A stretch of DNA of 64,000 nucleotides from assembly GCA_016858145.1 (NCBI GenBank), contig JAEHOE010000121.1:1-64000 (forward strand). Direction: 5' to 3'. A program made the position numbers and the translations under genes. A model generated the notes under the pieces. The model was not told the DNA's origin. It worked only from the letters and a program-made list of their open reading frames with translations, and made no database searches. Shown here piece by piece: positions 53,099 to 64,000 of this stretch. The DNA is from Edaphochlamys debaryana (lineage: Eukaryota; Chlorophyta; Chlorophyceae; Chlamydomonadales). Each line of letters opens with the position of its first letter. Within the stretch, counting starts at the first letter, position 1.

Positions 53099-56000
53099 AT
53101 GGCTTCAGCTCTCGTCGGCGCGCTGCGCAGCGGCCGATCCCGGCCCCTGGCGAACCTCGTTCGCGGCTTTGCGGCACAACCGTGAGTTTCAATCAAGCTG
53201 GAGCAGCCTGGGGTGCATGGATCGCCAGGACCATGGTGCCGAACTTGGGGCGGTTAGCGCGCCGTGACCCGCGCCCGCGCTCGCTGACGTCTGTAGGGCA
53301 TTTGTGGAGGCGGAGAATGCGGCGCTGGAGTATGCGAGGAGGCTACCGCCTGGGGTGAGGGCGCTGGCTTTCCCGCGACCAATATGCGCATGGACGCCGG
53401 TGCAGCTAGAGTGCATCGGTCCTCCGACGCGCGAATCATGAAGCTCCCGGCTAACCATGCAGCGGGCCTGCCGATCGCCCCGGCTCGGTTTTGGCTTCGC
53501 TCCGAAAGCGGTCACATGCACGCGTGTCAGCGCCCGAGCTTGCGTGGCGTCCAGCGCAGACACGAGCCTGACTGCCAGCCTCTCCGAAGTCGCGACCCGC
53601 AGCGATGCTCCACTCTGCCCTGCGTTTGGCGAAGTTTCCGCGGTCCCGAGCTCGAGCGCGCGCTCGACGCGGTCGTTCGCGCCCGCGTGTCCGACCCGCG
53701 CGCCCCACCTCGTCCCCACAGCTCCGTCCCCGCCCCGCCTACCAAAACACACACACGCCTTCTTCCCCCTCTTAACCCCCTCCTCCCCCTCTCTTCTCCC
53801 CTCTCTCCTCCCAGCTCTTCATCGGCGGCAAGTTCGTGGATGCTGTCTCGCGCAAGACCATGCCCGTCATCGACCCGCGCACCGAGCAGGAGTGCGTGCG
53901 GGTGGCCGAGGGCGACGCTGCTGACGTGGACAGGGCGGTGGCGGCGGCGCGGCGGGTGCGTGTCGTGCCTTGGGGTGCGACGGGGGGAGGCGGGGAAGGA
54001 GCTAGGCACGGGGGCATGGTGCTCTTCTGAGACGGGCGCCCCCTTGAGGGTGTGGTCTGGGCTAAACGATTCATACCCCCCTGCCGTCGCCTGTCATGTG
54101 TCATCTCCCCCCCCCCCCCAATCCGTACAGGCTTTCGATGAGGGCCCCTGGCCTCGCATGACCGGCAAGGTGGGGGTGGGGGTGGGGGTGGGTTAGGGGG
54201 GGGTTGGGGGGGGGGTTGGGGGGTGGGTGCGGGGGTGGGCAGGAGTGGATCAGGGGGGAGGGGTCCCTTTACTCCGGGGAGTGCCAAGGCCCGGGTGGGG
54301 GCAGCAGGCTGCGAAGCCCGTGCAAGCGAGGTGTGGGTGCTGGCGTGGATGGGTGGGAGCCCTACGCTTCGCGCGGGACAGCCCCTCACGCAGCTGGACC
54401 ACCAGCCGAGACTACCGCCTCGGCCTTCTCGCCTGTCCAGACCGGCTCCTTCCCCTCAACCCTGCCTGCCGCCATACCATCTGGGCTATCCAAACTCTAA
54501 CTCGTCAAAGATCACCCCCTCCCTCCCCCCAACCCTCACGGGCCCCCTCACGCTCCCCCTGGCCCCCGCCCCCACCTCTCAGGAGCGCGGACGGCTGCTG
54601 TACCGTCTGGCGGACGCCATGGAGGCGGCCAAGGACGAGCTGGCGGCGCTGGAGACACTCGACAACGGCAAGGTACGGCACCGTACGACATCGTACGGCA
54701 CGAGCCGCCTCCTTGCCATCCCCCGCCCCGCTCAGCAACTGACGCCCCCGTCCTCACCCTCTCCACCGGCCCAACCCCACTTCCCACATCCTTTCCCCCA
54801 CCACACACCCTCCCCCCCCCCAGCCCCTGTTCTGGTCCAAGGCCGCCGATGTGCCCCTCTCCATCGACCACTTCCGCTACTACGCCGGGTGGGCGGACAA
54901 GATCCACGGCAAGACCATTCCGGTGGACGGGCCCTACTGGTGGGGGGGGGAGGGAGGGGGGAGGGAGAGGGCGGGAGGGGGAGGGGAAGAGGGGGCTGAA
55001 GAGGTGGGTGCGGGGGGCTGTCTCGCCGCGCTGCCCTCCCGTGGTTCAAACATGCCCGCCTCCAGCCCCACCCCGCCTGCTGCCCTGCTTCCCTGCTGCC
55101 CTATGACGCGCCCCCGTCAAACCCCGTCCCCACCACCCCACCCACCCCACCCAGGGCCTACACCTTCCACGAGCCGATCGGCGTGGTCGGACAGGTGTGT
55201 GTGGGGGGGGGGGGGAGTAAGCGAGTAACGAGGGAGGAGGGTAAGGACGGAGGGCAGGGGGCGGTCCACCGCTCGGGCGCCCCGCCCTACCCAGCGTGTG
55301 TGTGGCCCCGATCCAAACCCCCCTGCGGCACCGCTCCTCTCCGTCACCATTACCATCACCGTCCCCCGTCTCCCTTGTCCCCATCCACCCCTTCCCCTCC
55401 CCATCTCCCCCCAAACCCCATCTCTCCCCCCTCTCCCCTCCAACCCCCCCCCCCATCCAGATCATTCCCTGGAACTTCCCCCTGCTCATGGCCGCATGGA
55501 AGCTGGGCCCCGCCCTGGCCGCGGGCAACTGCGTGGTGATCAAGCCCGCGGAGCAGACGCCGCTCACCTGCCTGAGGCTGGCGCAGCTGGCCAAGGAGGT
55601 GGGGGGGGGCTGTGAGGGGGGAGGGGAGGGAGGGGAGGGGAGGGGAGGGGAGGGGAGGGGAGGGGGAGGGGAGGGGAGGGGAGGGGAGGGGAGGGGGAGG
55701 GGAGGGGAGGGGAGGGGAGGGGAGGGGAGGGGAGGGGAGGGGAGGGGAGGGGAGGGGAGGGGAGGGGAGGGGAGGGGAGGGGAGGGGAGGGAGGAGGAGG
55801 GGGATGGGGGGGGGTTGGGGCGGGGGGGGGGTAAGGGCATGAGCCGGGGAGGGGGGGAGGTAGGGAGGGCGGGTGCGAGGGTGGAGAGTATGAGGGGTGT
55901 ATGGGAAAGGGGGAAAGGAGGGGGAGGGAACAAGGAGGGGAGGTGGTTAAGGACACGGGGGGGAAGGGGAGCGCACGGGGGCGCACACCGTCCCGTGGAG

Positions 56001-59000
56001 AGGGCGAGTGGGTGGGGGGAGCAGGGGGGTGCTGCAGAGAGCACAAAAGCAATCTGGCCCGGACCCTGCTTAGACCCGGTGGAGAGCCCGAGGGCAGTGC
56101 GACCGGGCCTTTGCTCTGCTTGGGCCCTGCTGCAACCCAGCTCAGCGCGTACCTCTCCCCCCCTCCCCTTCCCGCCTTATCGTTTCCCGCTCGAAAACAT
56201 ACCCCCCCCCCTCCCTCCCCTCCCCCCTCCCAGGTGGGCCTCCCCGACGGTGTGCTCAACGTGGTGACGGGGTACGGCCCCACGGCGGGGGCGCGCCTGG
56301 CCACCCACCCGGGGGTGGACAAGGTGGGGGGTGGGGGGGCGGGGGGGTGGGGGGCGGGGGGGCGGGGGGCGGGTGGTGTGTGTTCAGGGCTGCTCGTGTA
56401 AAGGCCAGGAAACACGTAGGCGCGGTAATTATTGTGTGTGCATGGAGGGGCGCTCCCTTGCGTCTGTGGGGGGGGCTGAGGTCCCGAGGACGGGGCGGGG
56501 GCGGGGCAACCAGGGGCGAAGGGGGTGGTGATGTGGGTTGGGAGAGGGTGAAACACTCCCGAGGACGTGGGGGTGGGCGGTCGCCTGAGGGCAGGGACCC
56601 GCGGGAGGGGAGGGGGAAGGGGTGGGCTGGGGGGGCGCAGGAACGGCGGGTGTCTGTGCAATGAGGGGCCGTCCTCCGGGGAAGTCGGGGGCAAGCATCC
56701 GAGGGGCGGGGCCGGGAAGGGTTGCCCCTCAACGCTTCCTCCCACCCGCCACCCCACCCCCTCCTCCCCCACCCCCCACTCCCTCCTCCCCCACCCCCCA
56801 CCCCCAGACCGCCTTCACGGGATCCACCGAGGTGGGGCGCCTCGTGGGGCAGGCCGCAGCCGCCGCGCTCAAGCCCTGCACCCTGGTGAGGGGGGGAGGG
56901 GGCGGGAGGAAGGGAGGGGCTGCCCTCCCATCATGTCAGGGACGCCCCGGTCTCGGTCTGGGAGCTTGCTCCACCGCAACCTGACAAAGCCGGAGCTGCA
57001 GCGGGAGCGGCGGAGAGGCAATGCCAGCCCAGAATGCCAGGTCCTGTGTGTGGGCGCTTGCTCTACCTCACGCGAGCGGTTGTGGCACCCGCACCTCAGG
57101 ATGGGGCAACACGGTTTCTTCCTCACCTGTTGCGTTGCCTACACCGCCATACAACCCTGCTCAACCCGCACACGCGCCCCCCCCCCCCCACTTCACCCCC
57201 CCCCCCCCAGGAGCTGGGCGGCAAGTCCCCCATCATCGTGTGCCCCGACGTGGACATCGACAAGGCCGTGGCGGACGCCCACATGGCCCTCTTCTTCAAC
57301 CACGGTGCGTGTACGGCAGTGTACGGCATGTCGTACGGCGTTCTGTGCGGGCGTCGGAGAGATATTGGGGGGCGACACGGTACCCAGCTTCCCCGTTTCC
57401 AACTCGATGCGGACTCCTTGCCATCCCTAACCCTCCAGGCCCCCCCCTCCCCCCTTTATCCCCATTGTTACCCCCCCGCCCCCCAGGCCAGTGCTGCGCC
57501 GCCGGCTCCCGTGTGTATGTGCACGAGGACGTGTACGACAAGTTCGTGGAGAAGGCCACCGAGGCGGCGGCCAAGCGGTGCGGAGGGGGAGGGGGGGGGA
57601 GGGGGGGGAGAGGGAGGGGGGGGGGGAGAGGGGGAGAGGGGGGGGGCCAGGACAAGCGCTGGAAGACAGGGGAAAGCGGGGAGGACGGAATTGGGCGCGT
57701 TTGCGTTGGGGCAGCCTCAGGGTCACGCCACGGGCAGGGGGGAGGGCATGGAGTTTGCCCGGCCAAGGCCGCGGCAACCCTCAGGCGTCAGGGGGCCCCA
57801 TCTGCAAGACCACGATCCCACAATCTGTCCATGCCCCTCCCTCTCACCCACTCTCACCCCCTCTCACCCCCTCCCCCCCCCGTTCCCCTCCCCCCCCGTT
57901 CCCCCTCCCCCCCTCCCCCCCCAGCACCGTGGGCGACCCCTTCGGCCCCGTGGACCAGGGCCCCCAGGTGGACGCCGACCAGTTCCACAAGGTGCTGTCG
58001 TACATTGACAGGTACGGCACGTGTGCTGCATCGGTACGGCAGATGCTTGTGGACGCGCTGGCAACTGGCTGCGTGGCGATGACTGATACCCCCTAACCCC
58101 CACACGTACCCCTCCGCCCCTCCCCCCCCCCCAGCGGCAAGCAGGAGGGGGCCAAGCTCATGTGCGGTGGGGCCCGGGCCGGCAGCAAGGGATACTACGT
58201 GCAGGTGAGGGGCTGGGGGGGATGAGGGGGAGGGGGGGCTGCGTTTCGGACCCGCCACGGACCTCATAGGGTTCAAACCTTGAACAACGCGCCTCCCGGT
58301 TTTGCCTCGTGCGGTTTTCTCGGTTTCTGCCCACATTTTGCCCCGGCCCCGCACCCCCAACTCCCCCAACCCCACCCCCAGCCCACGGTGTTTGCCGACG
58401 TCAAGGACAACATGAAGATCGCGCGGGAGGAGATCTTCGGCCCCGTACAGTCCATCATGAAGTTCAAGACCCTGGACGAGGTGGGGGGGAAGGTGTCTTA
58501 GTCATGCCACCTGTGCACTTTGACGTCACTCATCTCCCCTCCCGCCCCTTCTCCCCTCCACCGCCCACCCGACCGACACGCAGGCCCACACACACGCGCT
58601 TTACCCCCCTTTCATCCCCCCTCATCCCGCATTCCACTCCCCAGGTCATCAAGCGCGCCAACGACACCAACTACGGCCTGGCCGCGGGCGTGTTCTCGTC
58701 CAACATCGACACGGTCAACACGCTGACGCGGGCGCTCAAGAGCGGGACCGTGTGGGTCAACTGCTACAACCTGGTGAGGGGGGGCCGGGGGGGGGGGGAG
58801 GGCGTGGGGGGAGAGGAGGGTTGTTGGGGTGGAGGAGGGCTGAGGGGAGAGGGGGGCCATCGGGGGCTGGCGGGGGAGCTGCGTGAGGGCGGTAAGAAAC
58901 AGGGGCGTTGCAAGGGGCTTGGTGGAGGATGAGCTGACGACCTGGCTCCTCGTGTCACGTGTTGCACTGTGTGCAGTACGACAACGCCGTACCGTTCGGC

Positions 59001-59413
59001 GGCTACAAGGAGAGCGGCATTGGCCGCGAGAAGGGCGAGTACGCCCTCTCCAACTACACGCACGTGAGTGGGGCCTAAGGGGGGGGTCGGGGAGAGCGCC
59101 CTCTCATGCGCTTGCGGTACCGGTCTTGTAGGTGTGTTTGTGATAGAGCGACGAGGGGCTTGTCTAGTTCGAGTCGGGTGCTTGCTTCCCCGCTTCCACA
59201 CTTGCGCCGTATGGTCCACCCAACCATACCGGTACCAGTACGTCCCATGCGCCCATGCCCCCATTTCCATCCACTAACGCGACGCGATACCGCTCAGCAA
59301 CAAACACTCTCGCCCCTTCCCTCCTCCCCCCTTCCCTCCTCCCCCCTCCCCCCTCCCCCCCCTGACAGGTCAAGGCTGTGTACATGCCTCTGGAGCAGCC
59401 CGCCTGGCGCTGA
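53099..59413 (+). CDS. Mitochondrial NAD-dependent aldehyde dehydrogenase (ALDH2 type)
   Basis: Eighteen exons (53099-53181, 53297-53354, 53815-53955, 54131-54169, 54583-54672, 54824-54939, 55155-55194, 55461-55598, 56234-56323, 56808-56885, 57211-57304, 57487-57577, 57925-58011, 58135-58204, 58382-58480, 58645-58773, 58977-59063, 59369-59413), 524 residues, in frame throughout. It oxidises aldehydes to acids with NAD+. Residues 1-28 (Arg-rich, ending RGFAAQP) look like a mitochondrial presequence. Hallmarks: [39 protein letters not shown] (catalytic Glu ~292), [12 protein letters not shown] (catalytic Cys ~325-326), EEIFGPV, and [13 protein letters not shown]. Length is normal for ALDH2. It would take acetaldehyde from fermentation or lipid-derived aldehydes. 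Introns are extremely G-rich at the 5' end and C-rich at the 3' end. Exon 2 is the least certain. Confidence 0.96.
55613..55800 (+). repeat. (GGGGA)n microsatellite in an ALDH intron
   Basis: About 190 bp of nearly pure GGGGA pentamers, with a few GGGGGA slips, on the sense strand of the intron after exon 8. Tandem G4 runs could form G-quadruplexes in DNA or pre-mRNA. Confidence 0.95.
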
Positions 59414-61454
59414 GAGGGGGGGGTAGGAGAGGAGAGGGAGGGGAGGAGCCAAAAAGGTACGAGGAAGAGAGCTCAGAGGAACCGCCGACCGTGTCAAGGC
59501 AGGTGCTCCTGCCTATGGGTCAATATGGTTCTCTACACCTATTTGCTCCGATGCAGCTTAACAACCTAGATTGCTATTTCAGAACTGATGGTACTTCAGT
59601 GGCAGGCTGAGCCCTGGCATATTGCGGTGGTGTGGTGCTGATATGGTCGGGGGTGGAGGGGCGGGAACAGGGGGTTGACAGGTTGCTGTCTGGGTTGCGG
59701 GCACGCGGTTTTCTGCGCGATGCCTGTTTGGGCATAGACAAAGTGGGCGACCTTCAACGGGGCCCCAGCATGGAATTTTGCGCAGGCACATGTAGCACTG
59801 GGTGTCAGCTGTAGGTTATGCCCGCTAGCGGCACAAGCTTTTGAGGCCTCCCGCACCCATTCCTCATCAGAGCGTATGGGAGTTTTGGTCGTCGAATTGG
59901 GTTGAGATTGCGCACAACCGCTGTAAGCTATTGCCTCAACTATCCCGATTCTCAAGCTCGGAGATATCTTACTCCCCCGTTCAGGCCCGGAGCCCCTGGC
60001 TCAGCTTGCCTTCGGCCGTAGACTCATTGCACTGGCGCCCGTGAAAGCGGAACCGTCAACGGACAGTAGGTTACATCGTAACGGTATCTGCCAAGAGGCA
60101 CCGCACCGGGAGGGGCCGCCCTGCGCGAAGGGTCCCATGCGTGAACACAGCCGGAGTCAAGAAGTGCCGGCGGGTTGCCCGTAACAGTCGGCCAGTACAT
60201 CAAAACGCAGCTTTCCTTCAAGCCCTGACCAGCGTCAACTTAGCCCCCTGGCAGTTTATGGGACCAAAGTAGTGTTTGGCAATCTCGGCCCGGTGTCAAG
60301 CCTGCAAGACAACCTCAAGAGGAGTCAAAGGCTGTCGGCGGGGTGCCCCTGACAAACCGGCCAGAGTACATCAGAACGCAGCGTACCTTCAAGCGCAGAC
60401 CAAGATGGCGCACGTGACAGCACAAGGCAAATGCCCAACTCACAATCCTTCAGCTCCAGTCCGAAATGCGCGGCATAGGCGCGGAAACCAGAATGCGCTG
60501 CATGGGCGCGAAAAGAAGGATACCCTCCTCACACGCTCTCTTGCTCTCTCTGGGGCCAAGCGGCGAATGTGCAAAAGTGCCACCGCCGGCCCCTCTCGCT
60601 CGGGATCCTGGCGCCAATGCAGCGTAAGACATAGTAAACACTTAACCCCCAGCACCGTTTCTACCAAACGTCCTGTGCTTGGAGGACCCTCCGGGTGATA
60701 CTTTGATATCACTCGACTTGGTACCCTGGACGCTGCACAATGCACTTGCCTTGCCTCGCAATCTCTCAACAGATCCAATTCTACACTCTGACACTCAAAT
60801 GCTACGACGCACGGGACAAAACGCAAAAAGAAACCACATACGGCAACGCACGACAATGCAGTAGTACGCACGGCGCGCTGAAACACATGCGGCGGCGCCC
60901 AGTTTCTTCGCTTTACTGTTCATTAACCACAAGTGGGGAATACAATACAAAGTGCCGCCCCCCACACATCACAGACACGAGTGTGCCGTCACAGCCCAGC
61001 CGTCAGTGCAGCGCCTCCACCCAAATGCCCCCAACAAAGCCCCCTCAAGCCGCATCCCGAAGGCTTTAGAACCATGCTCCTACCCTATGCTCTGTATGGT
61101 GAGACTCCCAAGTCTGAAACCTGCACGGCCGCCTCTTGCATCCAGGCATGCAAACCCTTTCAAGAAACCCCTCCTTGAGCCATGCGCCCCCCAAAAGCCG
61201 TCTGCAGGCTTGGCGCTCGACTTCCCAGCTGCTCCTGCCCGCTGCACCCACGCACCACCAGCCGAACTAACCACAGCTCAAAGCACATCTCAACCAGATC
61301 GCACCGCACGTTTGCGTGCCCAACCCACCAGCCCGGTGTACGATGGCCCCAACGCCCTCCTCTCCCAAGCACATCTACCCGCCCACCCCGTACCCCACAC
61401 CGCCCGTCCATCTACCCCCCTGTGACCGCCTCCCACACCACCCTCATACCACCC
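59414..61454. other. Spacer between converging ALDH and purple acid phosphatase genes
   Basis: Two kilobases of lower GC without a supported gene. A TGTAA at 59922-59926 is a candidate ALDH poly(A) signal and a TTACA at 60071-60075 a candidate for the phosphatase. Two ~80-bp direct repeats lie at 60153-60402. Confidence 0.5.
60153..60402. repeat. Pair of ~80-bp direct repeats
   Basis: Copies 60153-60232 and 60321-60402 share GGAGTCAA, GGCGGG(T/G)TGCCC, CGGCCAG, GTACATCA(A/G)AACGCAGC and CCTTCAAGC. The period is about 168 bp and there are roughly 15 differences plus a 2-bp indel. Confidence 0.8.
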
Positions 61455-64000
61455 CTACCGCCGCCGCCCCACGCCCCGGTCGCATGCCGAGCCGGGCGGC
61501 ACCTTAGCCCGCAGGCTGACGCTGTCCGCCACCGAGCCGTCCTCGGCGCTGATGAAGGAGAAGTCCAGCGTGTCCCGGTCCACGTCGAAGCGGCCGAAGC
61601 CGTGCAGGTTGAGGACCTGGTCGCACCAGTCCTGCGGGTCGGGGGTGGGGCGGGGTGGGGTGGGGTGGGGTGGGGTGAGGGTGGGGTGAGGGTGGGGTGG
61701 GGTGAGGCTGGGATGGGCGGGTGGGAGGCGGGGTGAGTTGAGATAGGTTGGGAGGGAGATGGGGAGATGTGCGAGGAGAAGGAGGTTGACAGGCAAGGTC
61801 GCAGCGCGAAAGGCAGAGGGCAGAGAGGACAGAGGAGGCAACCGGCCTTCAGCCCCCCATCCCATTCCCCTCTGCCGCTTCCGTCCCCTCCCCCACCTTT
61901 TGGTCGTCCTCCACCGCCGACAGCTCCTTCCCGCCTGTGCCGATGGTGAAGTGCGTGATGCCGCCGTCCTCCCGGGGGCTGCAGGCGCCCCCCGCGGCGG
62001 CGCAGGAGCGGTAGTATGCGTGCACGTGGCCCGAGACGGTGAGATCCACCTGGTACCTGTCAGGGGGGAGGGGAGGGGGTGGGGGAGATGGGGGGAGAGG
62101 GGGCGTGTTGGTGGCTGTGCGGCAGGGCACGGCGTGGGGGTTGGGTCCGAGACTCGGACACGGCTTTCGGGGCGTGCCTAGCATAAAGGGGGGCGGGTCG
62201 AAGGGGACAGGGCTGGGGTGGTTTAGATCTGTGGCTGCAGGCCACCCCGCCCGTAGCGCCCCGGACCTTCCCAAGGGACCAGATCCCCCCCATGCCCCCC
62301 CCCCCCACACACCACACACACACATACAGCCCTGAATACGCCTCACACCTTCGGAGTCTCGCCGGGCTTTCCGCTTGCTTACGGTCTCCTCGTTTCCTAA
62401 CACATACAGCCCTGAACACACATACATCCCCTGTCCCCCCCCCACCTGAGGAGCAGGTCCTCCAGCATGTCCCGGATGTGCTCCCCCACCACCCGGTTGT
62501 CCTTGTGGGGGTACACCACGTACCTGACAGGGGGGGGGGATGGGAAGAGGGGGGAGATGAGTCATGGTAGATGGAGGGCTCCGATCTGGTGGCTCCGAGA
62601 CCTCTCACGCCAAGCTTTAGCAATACCTCAATTGACCCCTCGCATCATGCTCTACACCAGTCAAATTGCGCGCCCGACAGAACGCACATGGGGCGATGAA
62701 GAGCCACGACGAGCCAGGGTGTCGTACACCGGTCCACGTTGGCCAGCTCCTGCTCCAGCCACTTGCGCTGCTTGGAGCCCTCGTCCATGTCGTGCTCCGT
62801 ACTGATGACAACAAAGTGTACGGGACCCGTACGGAAGCTGTACCAGAACGGCGGCCGAGCGTCGCGGTACTTGCCCACGAAACCGTTGGCGTTGCTGCTG
62901 GCGGCCGCCGAGCCGTCCGACTCGGAAGCCAGCGACGGTTCGTCTTCCTCGCCGTACGGCACGTCGAAGAGGTACGGCGTGGCCATGTCAGCCTCGTCCT
63001 CCATCCGCGCGCCGCCGGCGGCTGCCGCCACTGCTTCCTTTGAGGCAAGCGCGCCCTTGGACGGGGTCACCAGCAGGCTCCGCCGCCGCGCCGCCGCCAC
63101 CTCTGGCGCCGCCGCCGCCGCCGCCGCCTGCGTGCGGGGCCGCTCGACCACGCCCGCGAGCGCCCCTCCCCTCGCCGCCAGCTGCGGCCCGGGCATGAGG
63201 AAGCGGTGCGCAGTCATGGCACCGCACTCGCCGCCGTTCTCTGGAGGCACGGCCAAGAGGCAAACACGGGAAGGCAAGGAGGGGAACGGGGGAGGGCGGA
63301 GCGGGGGGCCAGCGGGGTTCAGAAGGGCGCGCAAGGCGAGGGCACCCGGCCCATGCGGCTGGAAAGCCACGACATCCACCGGCCTCGCGCAACCAGCCCA
63401 GCCATGCCAGCTGCCGGACCGCCTCCGTTCCCAGCCCTTGCCCCAGCCTTTGCCCCAAACCGCCTCCCCTCACCTGGTCCGTAGTTGCCCCACGAGGGCT
63501 CAAAGGGGGGCTCGCCCGACGGATCGTTCCCCGTGCCCGCCTTGCAGGGGCCCGCCTCATGGTTGCCCACGCCCACCATGTACGGCACCCGGGTGGCGAG
63601 GGGCTCGATCTGGCGGGCGTGGAGAGGCGGGGTCGGACAGAGAATCAATGGGCAGGGGTCGGGTTACGGGAAGGGGTCCCTCCCGGGAGGTCCTCTGGCA
63701 CCGAGCAGGTCAGGAGCGGCGAGCGCGGGCGGAGCAGGGGCACCTGCCTGCCCGTAAGGGCCCACGAGCCGGCACAGCAGCTAGCTGCAATCTGGCTGCC
63801 AATGTAAGCTGGCTCGCGAAGTCACACCCGCTTTTCTCCCCTTCTCCACCTCCTCCTCCCCCCCTCCCACTCCCCCCCCACCCCCCCTCCCCCCCCTCCC
63901 GGTCCCCCCCCCCACCTGGTCCATGAAGGAGTCCCACACCTTGTAACGACCGTCCGCATACGCCAGGTCGCCTGGGGGGAGGAAGGGGGGGGGCAGGTAG
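61455..64000 (-). CDS. Purple acid phosphatase, 3' part (5' end beyond window)
   Basis: Exons 63971-63916, 63609-63474, 63240-62688, 62523-62446, 62056-61897 and 61631-61455 give the last ~386 residues. All binuclear-metal motifs that fall in this part are present: GDLAYA, GVGNHE, ALHRPM, and GHVHAYYR. They define a plant-type purple acid phosphatase (Fe-Zn/Mn metallophosphoesterase that releases phosphate from organic esters, usually secreted or vacuolar). The upstream part with the first metal Asp and any signal peptide lies past 64000. Unusual is a ~105-residue Ala/Arg/Glu-rich low-complexity insert (about 62875-63195) between ECGAMTAHRF and PPFWYSFRTG, which in most family members are nearly adjacent. 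The C-terminus (VPPGSACDRGVGRRR) may be read-through of a further intron, since a GTGCCG donor precedes it. Confidence 0.93.
61640..61715. repeat. GGGGT/GGGTGA-rich run in the last phosphatase intron
   Basis: Tandem GGGGT pentamers passing into GAGGGTGGGGT units on the plus strand, C-rich on the gene's sense strand, near the 3' end of the phosphatase gene. Confidence 0.8.

Noticed and set aside
55564..56772. Minus-strand Pro/Ser-rich 400-residue frame
   Set aside because: Produced by the GGGGA repeat and neighbouring ALDH introns read backwards. It would lie within introns and across two exons.
58260..58295. Possible tRNA T-arm (GGGTTCAAACC)
   Set aside because: No cloverleaf could be built. 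It lies in an ALDH intron.

Overview
The window reads as nuclear DNA of a green alga, most likely a chlorophycean close to the Chlamydomonas/Volvox lineage. The grounds are very GC-rich coding sequence, many short GT...CAG introns, long Ala/Gly/Pro-rich low-complexity stretches in the proteins, and TGTAA motifs (the chlorophyte polyadenylation signal) after several stop codons. No bacterial, organellar or tRNA/rRNA gene was seen. All gene models were spliced by hand. Nearly every model keeps frame across every junction, but exon ends may be off by a base or two.

Layout. 1-6.46 kb holds no convincing gene, only degenerate, repeat-bearing DNA. 6461-7982 is a complete 1,522-bp pogo/Tc1-mariner-type element: 25-bp perfect terminal inverted repeats, TA on each side, and a transposase reduced to its DNA-binding half. 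It lies about a dozen bases past the stop codon of a PPP-family (PP7/PP5-like) phosphatase gene (7996-12586, minus). Two unidentified plus-strand genes follow (13569-16404 and 17357-19510). From 19.5 to 26 kb is a repeat-rich island. Two direct copies of a ~0.7-kb repeat bracket a minus-strand gene fusing a PD-(D/E)XK nuclease-like domain to a protein-kinase-like domain, the architecture of Crinkler-type proteins.

From 26 kb on the genes are mostly conventional: an Mpo1-like (DUF962) 2-hydroxy-fatty-acid dioxygenase (minus), a MATE transporter (plus), a nuclear RNA-binding protein with a PWI-like domain and an RRM (plus), a disordered unknown protein (plus), a NEK6/7-type kinase (minus), a 94-residue single-TM protein (plus), a WW-domain protein with a signal-like N-terminus (minus), an 18-exon mitochondrial aldehyde dehydrogenase (plus), and the 3' part of a purple acid phosphatase (minus) running off the right edge.

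Divergent pairs (phosphatase/unknown A, Mpo1/MATE, NEK/94-aa, WW/ALDH) probably share promoter intervals of about 0.4-1 kb. There is no sign of a common pathway; this is ordinary algal gene order interrupted by one transposon and one repeat island. Introns of the right-hand genes typically start G-rich and end C-rich, and four introns fit only with GC-AG boundaries.
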